Below are positions 32,905 through 41,958 of a DNA stretch of 64,000 bases, one piece after another (the first letter of the stretch is position 1; every line of letters starts with the position of its first letter). The position numbers were made by a program, and so were the translations under genes. The notes beneath the pieces are model-generated. The model had not been told where the DNA came from, ran no database searches, and saw nothing but the letters and a program-made list of their open reading frames with translations. This DNA is from Janibacter sp. A1S7 (GTDB lineage Bacteria > Actinomycetota > Actinomycetes > Actinomycetales > Dermatophilaceae). The DNA is taken from NCBI RefSeq assembly GCF_037198315.1, contig NZ_CP144913.1, positions 1,860,001 through 1,924,000 of the forward strand. Direction: 5' to 3'.

Positions 32905-34101
32905 CTACCGCCCCTGCCGGGGCGGCCGCACACCGGTCCGTGGTTCGCCCCCCGGCCTCGGTCGTGCGGCCGGGTGGTCGTCACGCACCGTCGTGATGAC
33001 GGGGCGGAGCGCCATGACGGCGTCCACGACGCCGAGCCAGGCGAGCTCCTCGACGATGACCCGGGTCGGGGTCAGCATCGTCACCCGTCCGGTCTCCAGC
33101 CCCTCCAGCAGATGCACCACCGGCTCCCAGCCGGACCGGGTGGCCTCGGTCGTGGAGTGCCGGGGCTGGCTCACCGCATCCCGGGGCACGTGCAGGACGT
33201 AGAAGGCGACGTCGAAGCGCGTGGGGACGATCTCCGGGGTGACCCAGCGGTCCCACGGCACGAGCGCGCTCGGGTCGGCCACCAGCCCGGTCTCCTCCTG
33301 CAGCTCGCGCAGCCCCGTGGCGAGCAGTGTCCGCGCCTCCACGGCACGGGCGCCGGAACTGGTCGCGGCCCAGCGTCGTACGTGGTCGTCGAGCACGCCG
33401 GCAGGCAGGGGGAGGCGATGCCCGGCAGCGGTGTCCGCGGCGTCGCACCGTCCGCCGGGAAAGACCACGGCTCCGGCGGCGAAGTCCATGGTGGCCTGCC
33501 GGTGCTGGACGAAGACCTCCAGCCCCTGCGTCCCGTCGCGCAGGGGGATGACACTGACCGCCGGGCGGGGTTCGACGACGGTCGTCGCCAGGGGGACGCG
33601 CATGATGACCCGGCGGCCCCCGTCGTCCAGGCCGGCGGCGCGCTCCTGTGCCCGGATCGCCAGGACCGACTCGGGCGCGTGGGCCTCCTCGACCTCGCGG
33701 AACCCCAGCTGGCGGTAGAAGGGAGCGTTCCACGCGACGTCGACATAGGTGCACAGGGTCAGCTCGTCGTGACCGCGACGAGCCGCCTCGATCAGGGCCG
33801 CGCGCACGAGTGCGCGGCCGACTCCTGCACGCATCCGGTCCGGTCGGACCGAGAGCTGCTCGAGGTGGGCGTGACCGTCGAGGTCGAGCACGTGGACGAA
33901 TCCCTCCGGCGGCTCTCCCGCGACGAGCAGGAACCCGGCCCGCTCGGCCCGTGCCGCGCCGGTGGGTGCAGGTCGCCAGCCGGAGGTGTCCATGATCTCG
34001 GTGAACATCGGCAGGCCCGCGTCCTCGATGGCAGCGAGGTCGGCCAGCGCCGGGTCGCCGGGCAGGACCGGCCGCACGGTCGCAGCGGAGTCGGAGGGCA
34101 T
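32905..34101 (-). CDS. GNAT acetyltransferase-Nudix hydrolase fusion
   Basis: A 398-residue two-domain protein. Residues 1 to about 160 form a GNAT domain with the acetyl-CoA loop in [16 protein letters not shown] and the C-terminal FYRQLGF. Residues from about 180 form a Nudix domain that begins [10 protein letters not shown], has VVFPGGRCD, and then a long insert before [10 protein letters not shown], as in the NUDT7/NUDT19 type. Substrates are unknown. Its TAG stop lies within a TAGGGT box (32902-32907) just before the pyrR leader. Confidence 0.8.
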   Translation of the reverse strand: MPSDSAATVRPVLPGDPALADLAAIEDAGLPMFTEIMDTSGWRPAPTGAARAERAGFLLVAGEPPEGFVHVLDLDGHAHLEQLSVRPDRMRAGVGRALVRAALIEAARRGHDELTLCTYVDVAWNAPFYRQLGFREVEEAHAPESVLAIRAQERAAGLDDGGRRVIMRVPLATTVVEPRPAVSVIPLRDGTQGLEVFVQHRQATMDFAAGAVVFPGGRCDAADTAAGHRLPLPAGVLDDHVRRWAATSSGARAVEARTLLATGLRELQEETGLVADPSALVPWDRWVTPEIVPTRFDVAFYVLHVPRDAVSQPRHSTTEATRSGWEPVVHLLEGLETGRVTMLTPTRVIVEELAWLGVVDAVMALRPVITTVRDDHPAARPRPGGEPRTGVRPPRQGR

Positions 34102-34149
34102 CCCCCGATCCTGCCCGAGCGCCCCGGGAGGTGGTCTTTCGGGGCCCGC

Positions 34150-35481
34150 TCAGCCGAAGAGCCGGTCGGCGATCCCGACGAAGAGGCCGCGACGCCGCGC
34201 CGGCACCCCGTCGACGCCCACACCGACGCGGGCGTCCTCCCGGGCCGCTCGCTCGGCCCTGGCACGGGCCACGACGGCGGCCTGCTCGGCACGGGCGGCC
34301 GCCCGTCGCCCCTCGGCGGTCTCCGTGGGGACGCCGTCCGCGCGGACCGAGCCGGAGCGCAGGTTGGCCTGCTCGCTGAGGTAGCGCAGCACGACCGCAC
34401 CCACGGCCGCGATCGGGACGGAGAGGAAGGCACCGACGATGCCGGCGACGGTGCCGCCCACGGCCACCGCGAGGAGGATGACCCCGGCGTGCAGCTGCAT
34501 CGAGCGTCCTTGGAGGAAGGGTTGCAGGACGTTGCCCTCGAGCTGCTGCACCGCGATGATCAGCGCCAGCACGAGCAGGGCCGTGGTCGGACCCTGCGCG
34601 ACGAGCGCGACGAGGACCGAGAGGGCACCGACGGAGAAGGCACCGATGATCGGGATGAACCCCCCGAAGAAGGTGAGCACCGCCAGCGGGAAGGCGAGCG
34701 GGACGCCGAGCAGGAGCAGTCCGGCCCCGATGAGGACGGCGTCCACCAGTGACACCAGCGCCTGGGTGCGCACGAAGCCGCCGAGGGTGTTCCAGGCGCG
34801 GGTCGCGACCTCGGTGAAGTGGTCTCCGGCGCGCTCGCCGGAGACGCCACGGACGAAGGGGAGAAAGGCCGGCCCGTCCTTGAGGAAGAAGAAGACGAGG
34901 ACGAGGACGAGGACGAGCGTCACCAGGCCGCTGCCCACGGCCGACGCCCCGGTCAGTGCCCCCGAGGCGATGTCACCGCCACGCTCCTGCAACCACTGCG
35001 TCGCCGTGGTGACCCCTTGGTCGATGGTCTGGCTGTCGACGTTGAAGGGTGGCTGCGCCAGGCGTTCCTGCAGGCTGGTCAGACCCTCCGCCGCCGAGTC
35101 GGCGAGGTCACCGGCCTGACTGATCATCGACGGGGCGATCGCGCCGAGCACGCCGAAGAAGATCATGAGCGAACCGAGGAGGACGAGCGCAGCTCCCAGC
35201 GCCGACGGCACCCGGCGACGGCGTAGCCAGGACATGGGGCCCGACAGGACGGTCGTGACGATCAGCGCCAGGATCACCGGGAAGACCCCGACCCACAGGA
35301 CGCCGAGGAGCCACCAGCACACGGCTGCTCCGACCGCGACGAGGAGCAGGCGCAGCGACCACCTGGCCAACCAGGTGATGCCGTCGCCGATCACCGCCCC
35401 GCGGTCATTGACTCCGGGGTCCTGGGTGGTGCTCGGTGACTGCTGCACTGCGGCCTCCTGGGGCGGGGTGGGACGGTTCAC
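34150..35481 (-). CDS. AI-2E family transporter (TqsA/YdiK type)
   Basis: A 443-residue membrane protein with about eight helices, in pairs, and the family core GGFIPIIGAFSVGAL. A soluble loop of about 60 residues lies after the third helix (SMISQAGDLADSAAEGL). Members export varied small molecules or act as Na+/H+ antiporters, so the family name does not prove autoinducer transport. The C-terminal tail is rich in alanine and arginine. The GTG at 35481 overlaps the nusB stop. Confidence 0.85.
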   Translation of the reverse strand: MNRPTPPQEAAVQQSPSTTQDPGVNDRGAVIGDGITWLARWSLRLLLVAVGAAVCWWLLGVLWVGVFPVILALIVTTVLSGPMSWLRRRRVPSALGAALVLLGSLMIFFGVLGAIAPSMISQAGDLADSAAEGLTSLQERLAQPPFNVDSQTIDQGVTTATQWLQERGGDIASGALTGASAVGSGLVTLVLVLVLVFFFLKDGPAFLPFVRGVSGERAGDHFTEVATRAWNTLGGFVRTQALVSLVDAVLIGAGLLLLGVPLAFPLAVLTFFGGFIPIIGAFSVGALSVLVALVAQGPTTALLVLALIIAVQQLEGNVLQPFLQGRSMQLHAGVILLAVAVGGTVAGIVGAFLSVPIAAVGAVVLRYLSEQANLRSGSVRADGVPTETAEGRRAAARAEQAAVVARARAERAAREDARVGVGVDGVPARRRGLFVGIADRLFG

Positions 35482-35891
35482 ACGAGCGTCGGCTTGACCT
35501 CCACGATCCGCGCGAGCAGACCGTTGATGAAGCGGGGCGACTCGTCGGTGCTCAGCTCGGTGGCCAGCCCGACGGCTTCGCTGACGGCGACCTCGTCGGG
35601 CACGTCCTCACCGTAGAGGATCTCCCAGGCGCCCAGGCGCAGGATCGCACGGTCCACGTCGGGCATCCGCTCGAGGCTCCAGCCCTGGCTGTAGGTGGTC
35701 AGCGCATCGTTGATGTCGCTCCAGTGCGCGACGACCCCGCGGACCGCGGTGATCGTGTAGGGGTTCAACGGCGCCGGGGTCACGGGTCGCTCGGCCCGCT
35801 CCTGCGCCAGCTCACCGGCGTTGATGTCTCGTGACTCGGCCTCGAAGAGCAGGTCGATGGCCCGCTTGCGGGCCTTGGTGCGTGCGCTCAC
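35478..35891 (-). CDS. nusB: Transcription antitermination factor NusB
   Basis: A 137-residue all-alpha protein that binds boxA RNA with NusE and supports rRNA antitermination. It begins with the family stretch ARKRAIDLLFEAESRD and has the late segment DVPDEVAVSEAVGLA. The GTG at 35891 directly follows the efp stop, in the usual efp-nusB order. Confidence 0.95.
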   Translation of the reverse strand: MSARTKARKRAIDLLFEAESRDINAGELAQERAERPVTPAPLNPYTITAVRGVVAHWSDINDALTTYSQGWSLERMPDVDRAILRLGAWEILYGEDVPDEVAVSEAVGLATELSTDESPRFINGLLARIVEVKPTLV

Positions 35892-36452
35892 TCAGTTCAC
35901 GCGACCGAGGTAGGAACCGTCGCGGGTGTCGACCTTCACGCGGGTGCCCTGCTCCAGGAAGAGCGGCACCGAGATCTCGGCGCCGGTCTCGAGGGTGGCC
36001 GACTTGGACCCACCCGTGGAGCGGTCACCCTGCAGACCGGGCTCGGTGTAGGTGATCTCGAGCTCGACCGACGGCGGCAGCTCGACGTAGAGGACGTTGC
36101 CCTCGTGCCGGGCCACGACCGCCTCGTTGTTCTCCAGGAGGAACTTGCTGGCGTCACCCATGACCTCGGGCGTGACCGGGATCTGGTCGAAGGTGCCCGG
36201 GTCCATGAAGATGAAATCGGTACCGTCGTTGTACAGGTACTGCATCGTCTGCTTGTCGACGTTGGACGTCTCGACCTTGGTCCCCGCGTTGAAGGTCTTG
36301 TCGATGCTCTTGCCGCTGGTGACGTTCTTCAGCTTCGTGCGCACGAAGGCCGGACCCTTGCCGGGCTTGACGTGCTGGAACTCCACGACGGTCCACAGCT
36401 GCCCCTCGAGGTTGAGGACCATGCCGTTCTTGAGGTCGTTCGTCGATGCCAC
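35892..36452 (-). CDS. efp: Translation elongation factor P (PGKGP loop type)
   Basis: A 186-residue three-domain factor that rescues ribosomes stalled at polyproline. The loop that reaches the peptidyl-transferase site reads [11 protein letters not shown], the PGKGP type, which is known to work without modification of the lysine. No modification genes (epmA, earP, ymfI) are nearby. The gene starts at GTG 36452 and has a leader of about 65 nt after a TAGGAT box. Confidence 0.96.
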   Translation of the reverse strand: MASTNDLKNGMVLNLEGQLWTVVEFQHVKPGKGPAFVRTKLKNVTSGKSIDKTFNAGTKVETSNVDKQTMQYLYNDGTDFIFMDPGTFDQIPVTPEVMGDASKFLLENNEAVVARHEGNVLYVELPPSVELEITYTEPGLQGDRSTGGSKSATLETGAEISVPLFLEQGTRVKVDTRDGSYLGRVN

Positions 36453-36523
36453 GTGCTGCTCGCCTTCGCGTCGGAGTCGTTGTCATCCCCGCGCGCCCAT
36501 CCGGCGCACGTGGGCCGCACAGC

Positions 36524-36529
36524 ATCCTA
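36524..36529 (-). promoter_or_regulatory. Candidate -10 box for efp-nusB
   Basis: The minus strand reads TAGGAT in the 158-nt gap between efp and the divergent glutamate-synthase-like gene. It would give a leader of about 65 nt. No -35 box is convincing. The rest of the gap shows no other feature. Confidence 0.35.
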
Positions 36530-36610
36530 ACCGCCGACAGGGGCCCGGCCGACGCGCATCCACACACGCACGCCCCTCCGACGACCGGGATCTGCTCGCG
36601 AGGGTGCAGG

Positions 36611-38191
36611 ATGGCGGACATGAAGTCCAAGGCCCTCCTCAGCACGCTCGCCGCCGGAACCGTCGGGATCGCCGCCCGCGATCTTCTCCAGCGGAGGCAC
36701 GCGCTCAGCCGGAACTTCCCCGTCGTCGCCAATGCGCGCTATCTGCTGGAGCGGATCGGGCCGGAGTTGCGGCAGTACATCGTCACCAGCAACGACGAGG
36801 AGCGACCCTTCAGCCGGGACCAACGCACTTGGGTGTATGCGTCGTCGAAGCGGCAGAACAACTACACCGGCTTCGGCACCGACAACGACACGGAGCACCT
36901 CGACGGCTACGCGATCTTCAAGCACCGCACCTTCTCCGACGTGGCCGCCTCCAGCTCGATCACCGACTCCCATCGGATCACCCTCCCGTCCGCGAAGGTC
37001 CTCGGGGCGCCCCGCGGGCGCCGCCACGCCTTCCGCCCGGAGTCCGTGGTCAACATCTCGGCGATGAGCTTCGGCTCCCTCTCCGGCAATGCCATCACCG
37101 CGCTGAACAGGGGCGCCAAGCAGGCCGGGATCCTGCACAACACCGGCGAGGGCTCCCTCTCCCCCTACCACCGCCAGGGCGGCGACCTGATCTTCCAGAT
37201 CGGGACCGCCTACTTCGGGTGCCGCGACTCGACCGGCCGTTTCGACCTGGCCATGCTCAAGGACGTCGTCGAGTCAGCACCGGTGAAGGCGATCGAGATC
37301 AAGCTCAGCCAGGGCGCCAAGCCCGGCCTGGGCGGTCACCTGCCCGCGGAGAAGATCTCCGAGGAGATCGCCCGCACCCGCGGCATCCGCCAGGACCGGG
37401 ACTGCGCCAGCCCGGCCCGGCACAGCGAGTTCCACGACGTGGACTCCATGCTCGACTTCGTCGAGCTGATCGCCCAGGAGACCGGCCTGCCCGTGGGGAT
37501 CAAGTCGGCGGTCGGCGGCTCGGGTCTCTGGGAGGGACTCGTCGAGCAGATGGCCGATGGGCAACGGGGCGTGGACTACATCCAGATCGACGGGGGCGAA
37601 GGGGGGACCGGCGCGGCCCCCCTCGTGTTCACCGACGCGGTGGCCCTGCCCTACCGGCTCGCCTTCACGCGGGTCTACTCCCTCTTCGCCGAGGCCGGCC
37701 TGACCGACCGGGTCACCTGGATCGGCAGCGGAAAGCTCGGCCTGCCCGAGAACGCGCTCGTGGCGTTCGCCCTCGGGGCCGACATGGTCAGCGTCGCGCG
37801 CGAGGCCATGCTCTCCGTCGGCTGCATCCAGGCGCAGAAGTGCCACACCGACCGCTGCCCCACCGGCGTCGCCACGCAGAACCCGTGGCTGGAGCGGGGT
37901 CTCGACCCGATGCTGAAGGCCAATCGTCTCGACAACTACGTGCGCACCCTTCGCCGGGACCTGCTCAAGGTCTCCGAGGCATGTGGGGTCTGGCACCCGA
38001 GCCTGCTCACCGTCGACGACATCGAGATCCTCGACGGCCACCGCACCGCGGTCCCGCTCGGCGACATCTACGGATACCGGAGCGGCTGGGGCACCCTCAA
38101 CGAGACGGATGCCGCGCAGATCGTCGACCTCATGTCCGGCACGGCCACCTGTGGCGAGACGCGCCGCCGCCCGGAGGTCACCGTCGTCTGA
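36611..38191 (+). CDS. FMN-binding glutamate-synthase-family protein (stand-alone GOGAT domain)
   Basis: A 526-residue protein made of the central FMN domain of glutamate synthase. One N-terminal hydrophobic helix is seen (ALLSTLAAGTVGIAA, residues 7-21). The FMN/substrate site has SAMSFGSLSGNAITALNRG and QIDGGEGGTGAAP. The three [3Fe-4S] cysteines occur in CIQAQKCHTDRCPTGVATQ with GltB spacing (C-x5-C-x4-C). It has no glutamine amidotransferase domain, so it cannot be a normal GltB. It may be membrane-tethered. The ATG at 36611 has AGG at 36608-36610 or GAGG at 36600-36603 as its site. Confidence 0.85.
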   Translation: MADMKSKALLSTLAAGTVGIAARDLLQRRHALSRNFPVVANARYLLERIGPELRQYIVTSNDEERPFSRDQRTWVYASSKRQNNYTGFGTDNDTEHLDGYAIFKHRTFSDVAASSSITDSHRITLPSAKVLGAPRGRRHAFRPESVVNISAMSFGSLSGNAITALNRGAKQAGILHNTGEGSLSPYHRQGGDLIFQIGTAYFGCRDSTGRFDLAMLKDVVESAPVKAIEIKLSQGAKPGLGGHLPAEKISEEIARTRGIRQDRDCASPARHSEFHDVDSMLDFVELIAQETGLPVGIKSAVGGSGLWEGLVEQMADGQRGVDYIQIDGGEGGTGAAPLVFTDAVALPYRLAFTRVYSLFAEAGLTDRVTWIGSGKLGLPENALVAFALGADMVSVAREAMLSVGCIQAQKCHTDRCPTGVATQNPWLERGLDPMLKANRLDNYVRTLRRDLLKVSEACGVWHPSLLTVDDIEILDGHRTAVPLGDIYGYRSGWGTLNETDAAQIVDLMSGTATCGETRRRPEVTVV

Positions 38192-38206
38192 GTGCGTGCG
38201 CACGAC

Positions 38207-38240
38207 TCGGCCCGGTCACCCCCTGACGTGACCGGGCCGA
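38207..38240. terminator. Bidirectional hairpin terminator
   Basis: TCGGCCCGGTCAC at 38207-38219 pairs perfectly with GTGACCGGGCCGA at 38228-38240 across an 8-nt loop, a 13-bp stem. It lies exactly between two convergent genes (stop at 38191 and stop at 38253). No U-run follows on either side, as is usual in high-GC actinobacteria. Confidence 0.75.
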
Positions 38241-38252
38241 TGCCTGTGTGGG

Positions 38253-39038
38253 TTACTTCACCTCGCGGGTGAGCACCCGCCAGGTGCCGACGGCGATCGG
38301 CAGCCCGACCCAGACCAGGCTCGCGGTGCCCAGCTGTGCCCAGTTCTCACCGCTCATCTCGGCACCCGAGATGAGCATGCCGGTCGGCTGCTCGAGGTTG
38401 AGCCACCCGGCGACGTCACTCAGCGCCGAGATGAGGCTCGACGCGATGGTCCACGCGGTGGGCAGCACGAGCGAGGCAACGATGGCGAAGGGCGTGTTGA
38501 GGAAGGCCAGTCCGAACGCCGCGCCCTGCAGGACGAAGATGACCGTCGCAAGCACCATGCCGCCGGCGGAGACCCCGGACAGGGTCCACTCGCCGCCCAC
38601 GAGGGCTGTGACGAGGCCGGCCGCCACGAAGGCGGCGGCGATGACCAGGAGCCCGAGGACGGCCGAGGCGACCAGCTTCGCGGCAATGACCAGGCCACGA
38701 CGCGGCTCCAGGGTGAAGGTGACCAGCCCGGTGCGGGTGCTCCACTCCTGGGTGGCGAGCATGATCCCCACGATCGGCAGCAGCATCATCAACGGAATCG
38801 CCGTGACTGCGAGGAAGGATCCGAGGGTGTGGCCCTCGTCCGGGCCCCAGATGGCGGAGGCGCCCACGACCACGAGCGAGAGGCCGGTCATGACGATCAT
38901 CAGCCACATCCCGGCGCGGGTGTTGACCGACTTGCGCAGCTCGATGGCCACGAGCCGCAGGAAGGAGACCTTCCCGACGTCCTCGAGGGCGGGCAGCGCG
39001 CAGGGCGTGTCGTTGGTGGTTGCGGTGATGGCGCTCAT
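38253..39038 (-). CDS. ABC-2 type transporter permease
   Basis: A 261-residue protein with six hydrophobic helices and the ABC-2 arrangement (large N-terminal cytoplasmic start, ELRKSVNTRAGMWLMIVM, then LATQEWSTRTGLVTFTLEPRR). The latter segment is the common coupling region of ABC-2 permeases. It overlaps the ATPase gene by 4 nt (39035-39038). The substrate is unknown. The divergent kinase-regulator pair suggests an inducible export or drug/peptide-resistance role. Confidence 0.85.
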   Translation of the reverse strand: MSAITATTNDTPCALPALEDVGKVSFLRLVAIELRKSVNTRAGMWLMIVMTGLSLVVVGASAIWGPDEGHTLGSFLAVTAIPLMMLLPIVGIMLATQEWSTRTGLVTFTLEPRRGLVIAAKLVASAVLGLLVIAAAFVAAGLVTALVGGEWTLSGVSAGGMVLATVIFVLQGAAFGLAFLNTPFAIVASLVLPTAWTIASSLISALSDVAGWLNLEQPTGMLISGAEMSGENWAQLGTASLVWVGLPIAVGTWRVLTREVK

Positions 39039-39931
39039 GCCGCTGCTCCTTCACGTGCGTCGGCGGCGGTGATCTCCAGGAACATCTCCTCGAGGCCGCC
39101 GGCTCCACCGGCGCGCAGCTCGAGCAGGACGACTCCGGCGTCCAGGGCGGTTCGTCCGACCGCCTCCGGCGGAGCCGGCACCACCAGACCGGATCGGTCG
39201 GTGGTGACGGAGTGGCCGGCCACCTCCAGCGCGGTGGCCAGCCGAGCGTCGTCGAGGGAGCGCACCCGGGTCCCGCGTGCGTCGAGCAACTCGCTCGTGC
39301 GCCCCCGGGTGACGATCCGACCACGACCGATCATCACGATCTCGTCGGCGATGACCTGCACCTCGCTGAGCAGGTGCGAGGAGAGCAGCACGGTGCCACC
39401 GGCGTCGGCGAAGTCGCGCAACAGACCCCGCATCCAGTGGATGCCCTGGGGGTCGAGTCCGTTGGCGGGCTCGTCGAGGATGAGCACCTGCGGGCGCCCG
39501 AGCAGCGCGGCCGCCAGGCCCAGGCGTTGACGCATCCCGAGCGAGTAGTTGCGCACCCGCCGGGCGGACTCCTTCTCGGTGAGGCCGACGCGGTCCAGGG
39601 CCCGACGGACCTCGTCGGTGCCGAGCCTGAGGTGCATGGCAGCCAGGCGCAGCACCTCACGACCAGTGCGTCCCGGGTGCTGCGCGGAGGCATCCAGCAT
39701 CACGCCCACGTGCCGACCCGGAGTCGGCAGCTCCTTGTAGGCGCGGCCCAGGACGCTCGCCCGCCCGCTCGTGGGTGGGGTCAGTCCCGTCATCATCCGC
39801 ATGGCGGTGGACTTGCCGGCCCCGTTGGGTCCGAGGAAGCCGGTGACGCTGCCGGGCCGGACCTCGAAGGTGATGTCGTCGACGGCGACGAGCCCGCCGT
39901 AGCGCTTGGTGAGGTTCTCTACCGCGATCAT
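39035..39931 (-). CDS. ABC transporter ATP-binding protein
   Basis: A 298-residue ATPase that drives the downstream ABC-2 permease. Walker A GPNGAGKST, signature YSLGMRQRL, Walker B VLILDEPANG and the H-loop LLSSHLLSE are all present. A C-terminal extension of about 80 residues follows the ATPase domain, as in drug or bacteriocin exporters. An ATG at 39943 would add four residues; 39931 gives the family-like MIAVENLTKRYG. Confidence 0.9.
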   Translation of the reverse strand: MIAVENLTKRYGGLVAVDDITFEVRPGSVTGFLGPNGAGKSTAMRMMTGLTPPTSGRASVLGRAYKELPTPGRHVGVMLDASAQHPGRTGREVLRLAAMHLRLGTDEVRRALDRVGLTEKESARRVRNYSLGMRQRLGLAAALLGRPQVLILDEPANGLDPQGIHWMRGLLRDFADAGGTVLLSSHLLSEVQVIADEIVMIGRGRIVTRGRTSELLDARGTRVRSLDDARLATALEVAGHSVTTDRSGLVVPAPPEAVGRTALDAGVVLLELRAGGAGGLEEMFLEITAADAREGAAA

Positions 39932-39990
39932 GTCCCCCAGCATGCGGGGGGACCGGGCGCGAGCACATCCGCCCCGGGTCTCGACCTCAC

Positions 39991-40005
39991 CTACGACTTT
40001 CGGAG
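39991..40005. promoter_or_regulatory. Imperfect palindrome in the divergent ABC/histidine-kinase promoter region
   Basis: CTACGA-CTT-TCGGAG is an inverted repeat with one mismatch, in the 143-nt gap between the ABC ATPase and the histidine kinase. It could be the binding site of the response regulator encoded next door. No other copy was found in this gap. Confidence 0.4.
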
Positions 40006-40062
40006 GGGGTCGACGTCGTCCGCCCCGCCCGGGGTGTGGATCCGCGATCCCCGGCCCCGGCC

Positions 40063-40068
40063 TACGGT
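40063..40068 (+). promoter_or_regulatory. Candidate leaderless -10 box for the histidine kinase gene
   Basis: TACGGT is followed by 6 nt and the GTG at 40075, typical leaderless spacing. It supports 40075 over the earlier in-frame ATG-like codon at 40036. Confidence 0.42.
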
Positions 40069-40074
40069 TGGGTC

Positions 40075-41280
40075 GTGACGACGAGGACGGCAGCGCCCGA
40101 GGAGCGTGACCCCAACCGGCTCACCCGGTGGGGCACGACGTGGCGGGTCGCTGCTGCGCTGCTCATCGGCGGCGTGCTCTGGCTCCTCACCACCGCCGTC
40201 GTCTTCCCCGAGGCGGACAGCGATCCGGCGCTCCTGCCCGGCCTGTGGCTCGTCGTCGTCGACCCGATCCTGGGTCTCGTGGCCCTGGGACTGCTCCTGC
40301 TGCGACGCCGCTGGCCGGTGCGCATCGCGGTGGCCACCACCGCCCTCACTGCGGTCTCCGCGGCGGCGGTCGGCCCGCAGACGGTGGTGCTCGCCTCCCT
40401 CGCGACTCGCCAGCGGTGGCGGGAGATCATCCCCGTCGGCGTGCTCACCACTGCTGGGGGCCTCGTGCTGACCCGGTTCTTCTATCCCGACCCGGAGCCC
40501 CTGCCGCTGCTCTTCGAGGCCGGCTTCAGCATCCTGGCGACCGGCATCGTCGTCGCCGTGGGCTACTCGATCGGCTCGCGCCGCGCGCTCGTGCGCTCCT
40601 GGGTCGACCGGGCCCGCACCGCGGAAGCCGAGCAGCGGGCCCGGGTGGAACAGGCCCAGAGCACCGAGCGCACCCGGATCGCCCGGGAGATGCACGACGT
40701 GCTCGCCCACCGCATCTCACTGGTGACGATGCACTCCGGTGTACTCGCCTACCGGGACGACCTGCCCGAGGCCGAGCGGCGCGACGCCGTGGCCGCGATC
40801 GACAGCAACGCGCGAGCGGCCCTGACCGATCTGCGTGAGGTGCTCGGGGTCCTGCGCGACCCGGAGGGCCATGGGTCGCTTCGCCCCCAGAGCACCTTGA
40901 CCGACCTGCCGGAGCTGGTCGACGGTGCCACCTCGGCGGGCACGCGGGTCACCGTCGAGACGGGCGGCCTCGACGCGGCTGCCGTCCCCGAGACGATCAG
41001 CCGCACCGCCTACCGGGTCGCCCAGGAAGGACTGACCAACGCCCGCAAGCACGCTCCCGGAGCCACGGTGGAGATCACTCTCGCCGGCCGACCCGGTGGG
41101 GAGCTGCACATCGGGGTGCGCAACCCGCGTACGGTCGGCGTCGCGCCCGACGTCCCGACCTCCGGTCTCGGCCTGCTCGGGCTGGCCGAACGGGTCGAGC
41201 TGTCCGGGGGACGGATGCAGCACGGCTGGGTGGGCGAGGACGAGCACCGGCTCCGCGTGTGGCTACCGTGGCCGCCATGA
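40075..41280 (+). CDS. Sensor histidine kinase (NarL/DesK-type, HisKA_3)
   Basis: A 401-residue membrane sensor. Five or six hydrophobic segments fill residues 24-165 with almost no extracytoplasmic domain, a form common in intramembrane-sensing kinases. The phosphate-accepting histidine is His207 in REMHDVLAHRIS. An ATP-binding domain follows, with NARKHAPGATVEI (N-box) and SGLGLLGLAERV (G-box). The stop overlaps the response-regulator ATG (41277-41280). It is divergent from the ABC pair and probably controls it. Confidence 0.92.
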   Translation: MTTRTAAPEERDPNRLTRWGTTWRVAAALLIGGVLWLLTTAVVFPEADSDPALLPGLWLVVVDPILGLVALGLLLLRRRWPVRIAVATTALTAVSAAAVGPQTVVLASLATRQRWREIIPVGVLTTAGGLVLTRFFYPDPEPLPLLFEAGFSILATGIVVAVGYSIGSRRALVRSWVDRARTAEAEQRARVEQAQSTERTRIAREMHDVLAHRISLVTMHSGVLAYRDDLPEAERRDAVAAIDSNARAALTDLREVLGVLRDPEGHGSLRPQSTLTDLPELVDGATSAGTRVTVETGGLDAAAVPETISRTAYRVAQEGLTNARKHAPGATVEITLAGRPGGELHIGVRNPRTVGVAPDVPTSGLGLLGLAERVELSGGRMQHGWVGEDEHRLRVWLPWPP

Positions 41281-41945
41281 CCCCGATCCGAGTCGTGCTC
41301 GTCGACGACGACGCGATGGTGCGTACCGCCCTGTCGATGATCCTCGGCGGTGACCCCGAGATCTCCGTCGTCGGCCAGGCCCCGGATGGCCGAGCCGGCC
41401 TGTCGGTCATCGCCGAGCACTGCCCCGACGTCGTGCTCATGGACATCCGGATGCCGCGGCTCGACGGTCTCTCCGCGACCGAGCAGCTGGTGCGCAGCGG
41501 CTCCCCGAGCAAGGTCATCGTCCTGACGACCTTCGACGCCGACGACGACGTGATGCGGGCGCTCCAGCACGGGGCAGACGGGTTCCTGCTCAAGGACACT
41601 CCCCCGGCCCGGCTCATCGAGGCCGTCCGGCTCGTCGCGGCCGGTCAGTCGATCCTCTCCCCCAGCGTCACCTCCCAGGTGCTGGAGACCGTCCGTGGCG
41701 CCGCACGCCACGGCTGCGACACCTCGCGCTCCGCCGCGCGGGAACGGCTCGCCACGCTCACCGAGCGCGAGCTCGAGGTCGCCCGGGCGGTCGGCGCGGG
41801 CCGGTCCAATGCGCAGATCGCCGGGCAGCTCTTCCTCAGCGTCGCGACGGTCAAGGCGCACGTCGGGCGCATCCTCGACAAGCTCGGCGCCGACAACCGG
41901 GTCCAGGTCGCGATCACCGTGCACGTGGCCGACCTGGACGGCTGA
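41277..41945 (+). CDS. LuxR/NarL-family response regulator
   Basis: A 222-residue regulator with a receiver domain (acidic pocket Asp10-Asp12, phosphate acceptor Asp56 in VVLMDIRMPRLDG, Lys in LLKDTPP) and a LuxR-type helix-turn-helix near the C-terminus (LTERELEVARAVGAGRSN and VATVKAHVGRIL). It is the partner of the kinase whose stop it overlaps. It probably binds near 39991-40005. Confidence 0.92.
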   Translation: MTPIRVVLVDDDAMVRTALSMILGGDPEISVVGQAPDGRAGLSVIAEHCPDVVLMDIRMPRLDGLSATEQLVRSGSPSKVIVLTTFDADDDVMRALQHGADGFLLKDTPPARLIEAVRLVAAGQSILSPSVTSQVLETVRGAARHGCDTSRSAARERLATLTERELEVARAVGAGRSNAQIAGQLFLSVATVKAHVGRILDKLGADNRVQVAITVHVADLDG

Positions 41946-41958
41946 CCCAGCAGGACTC

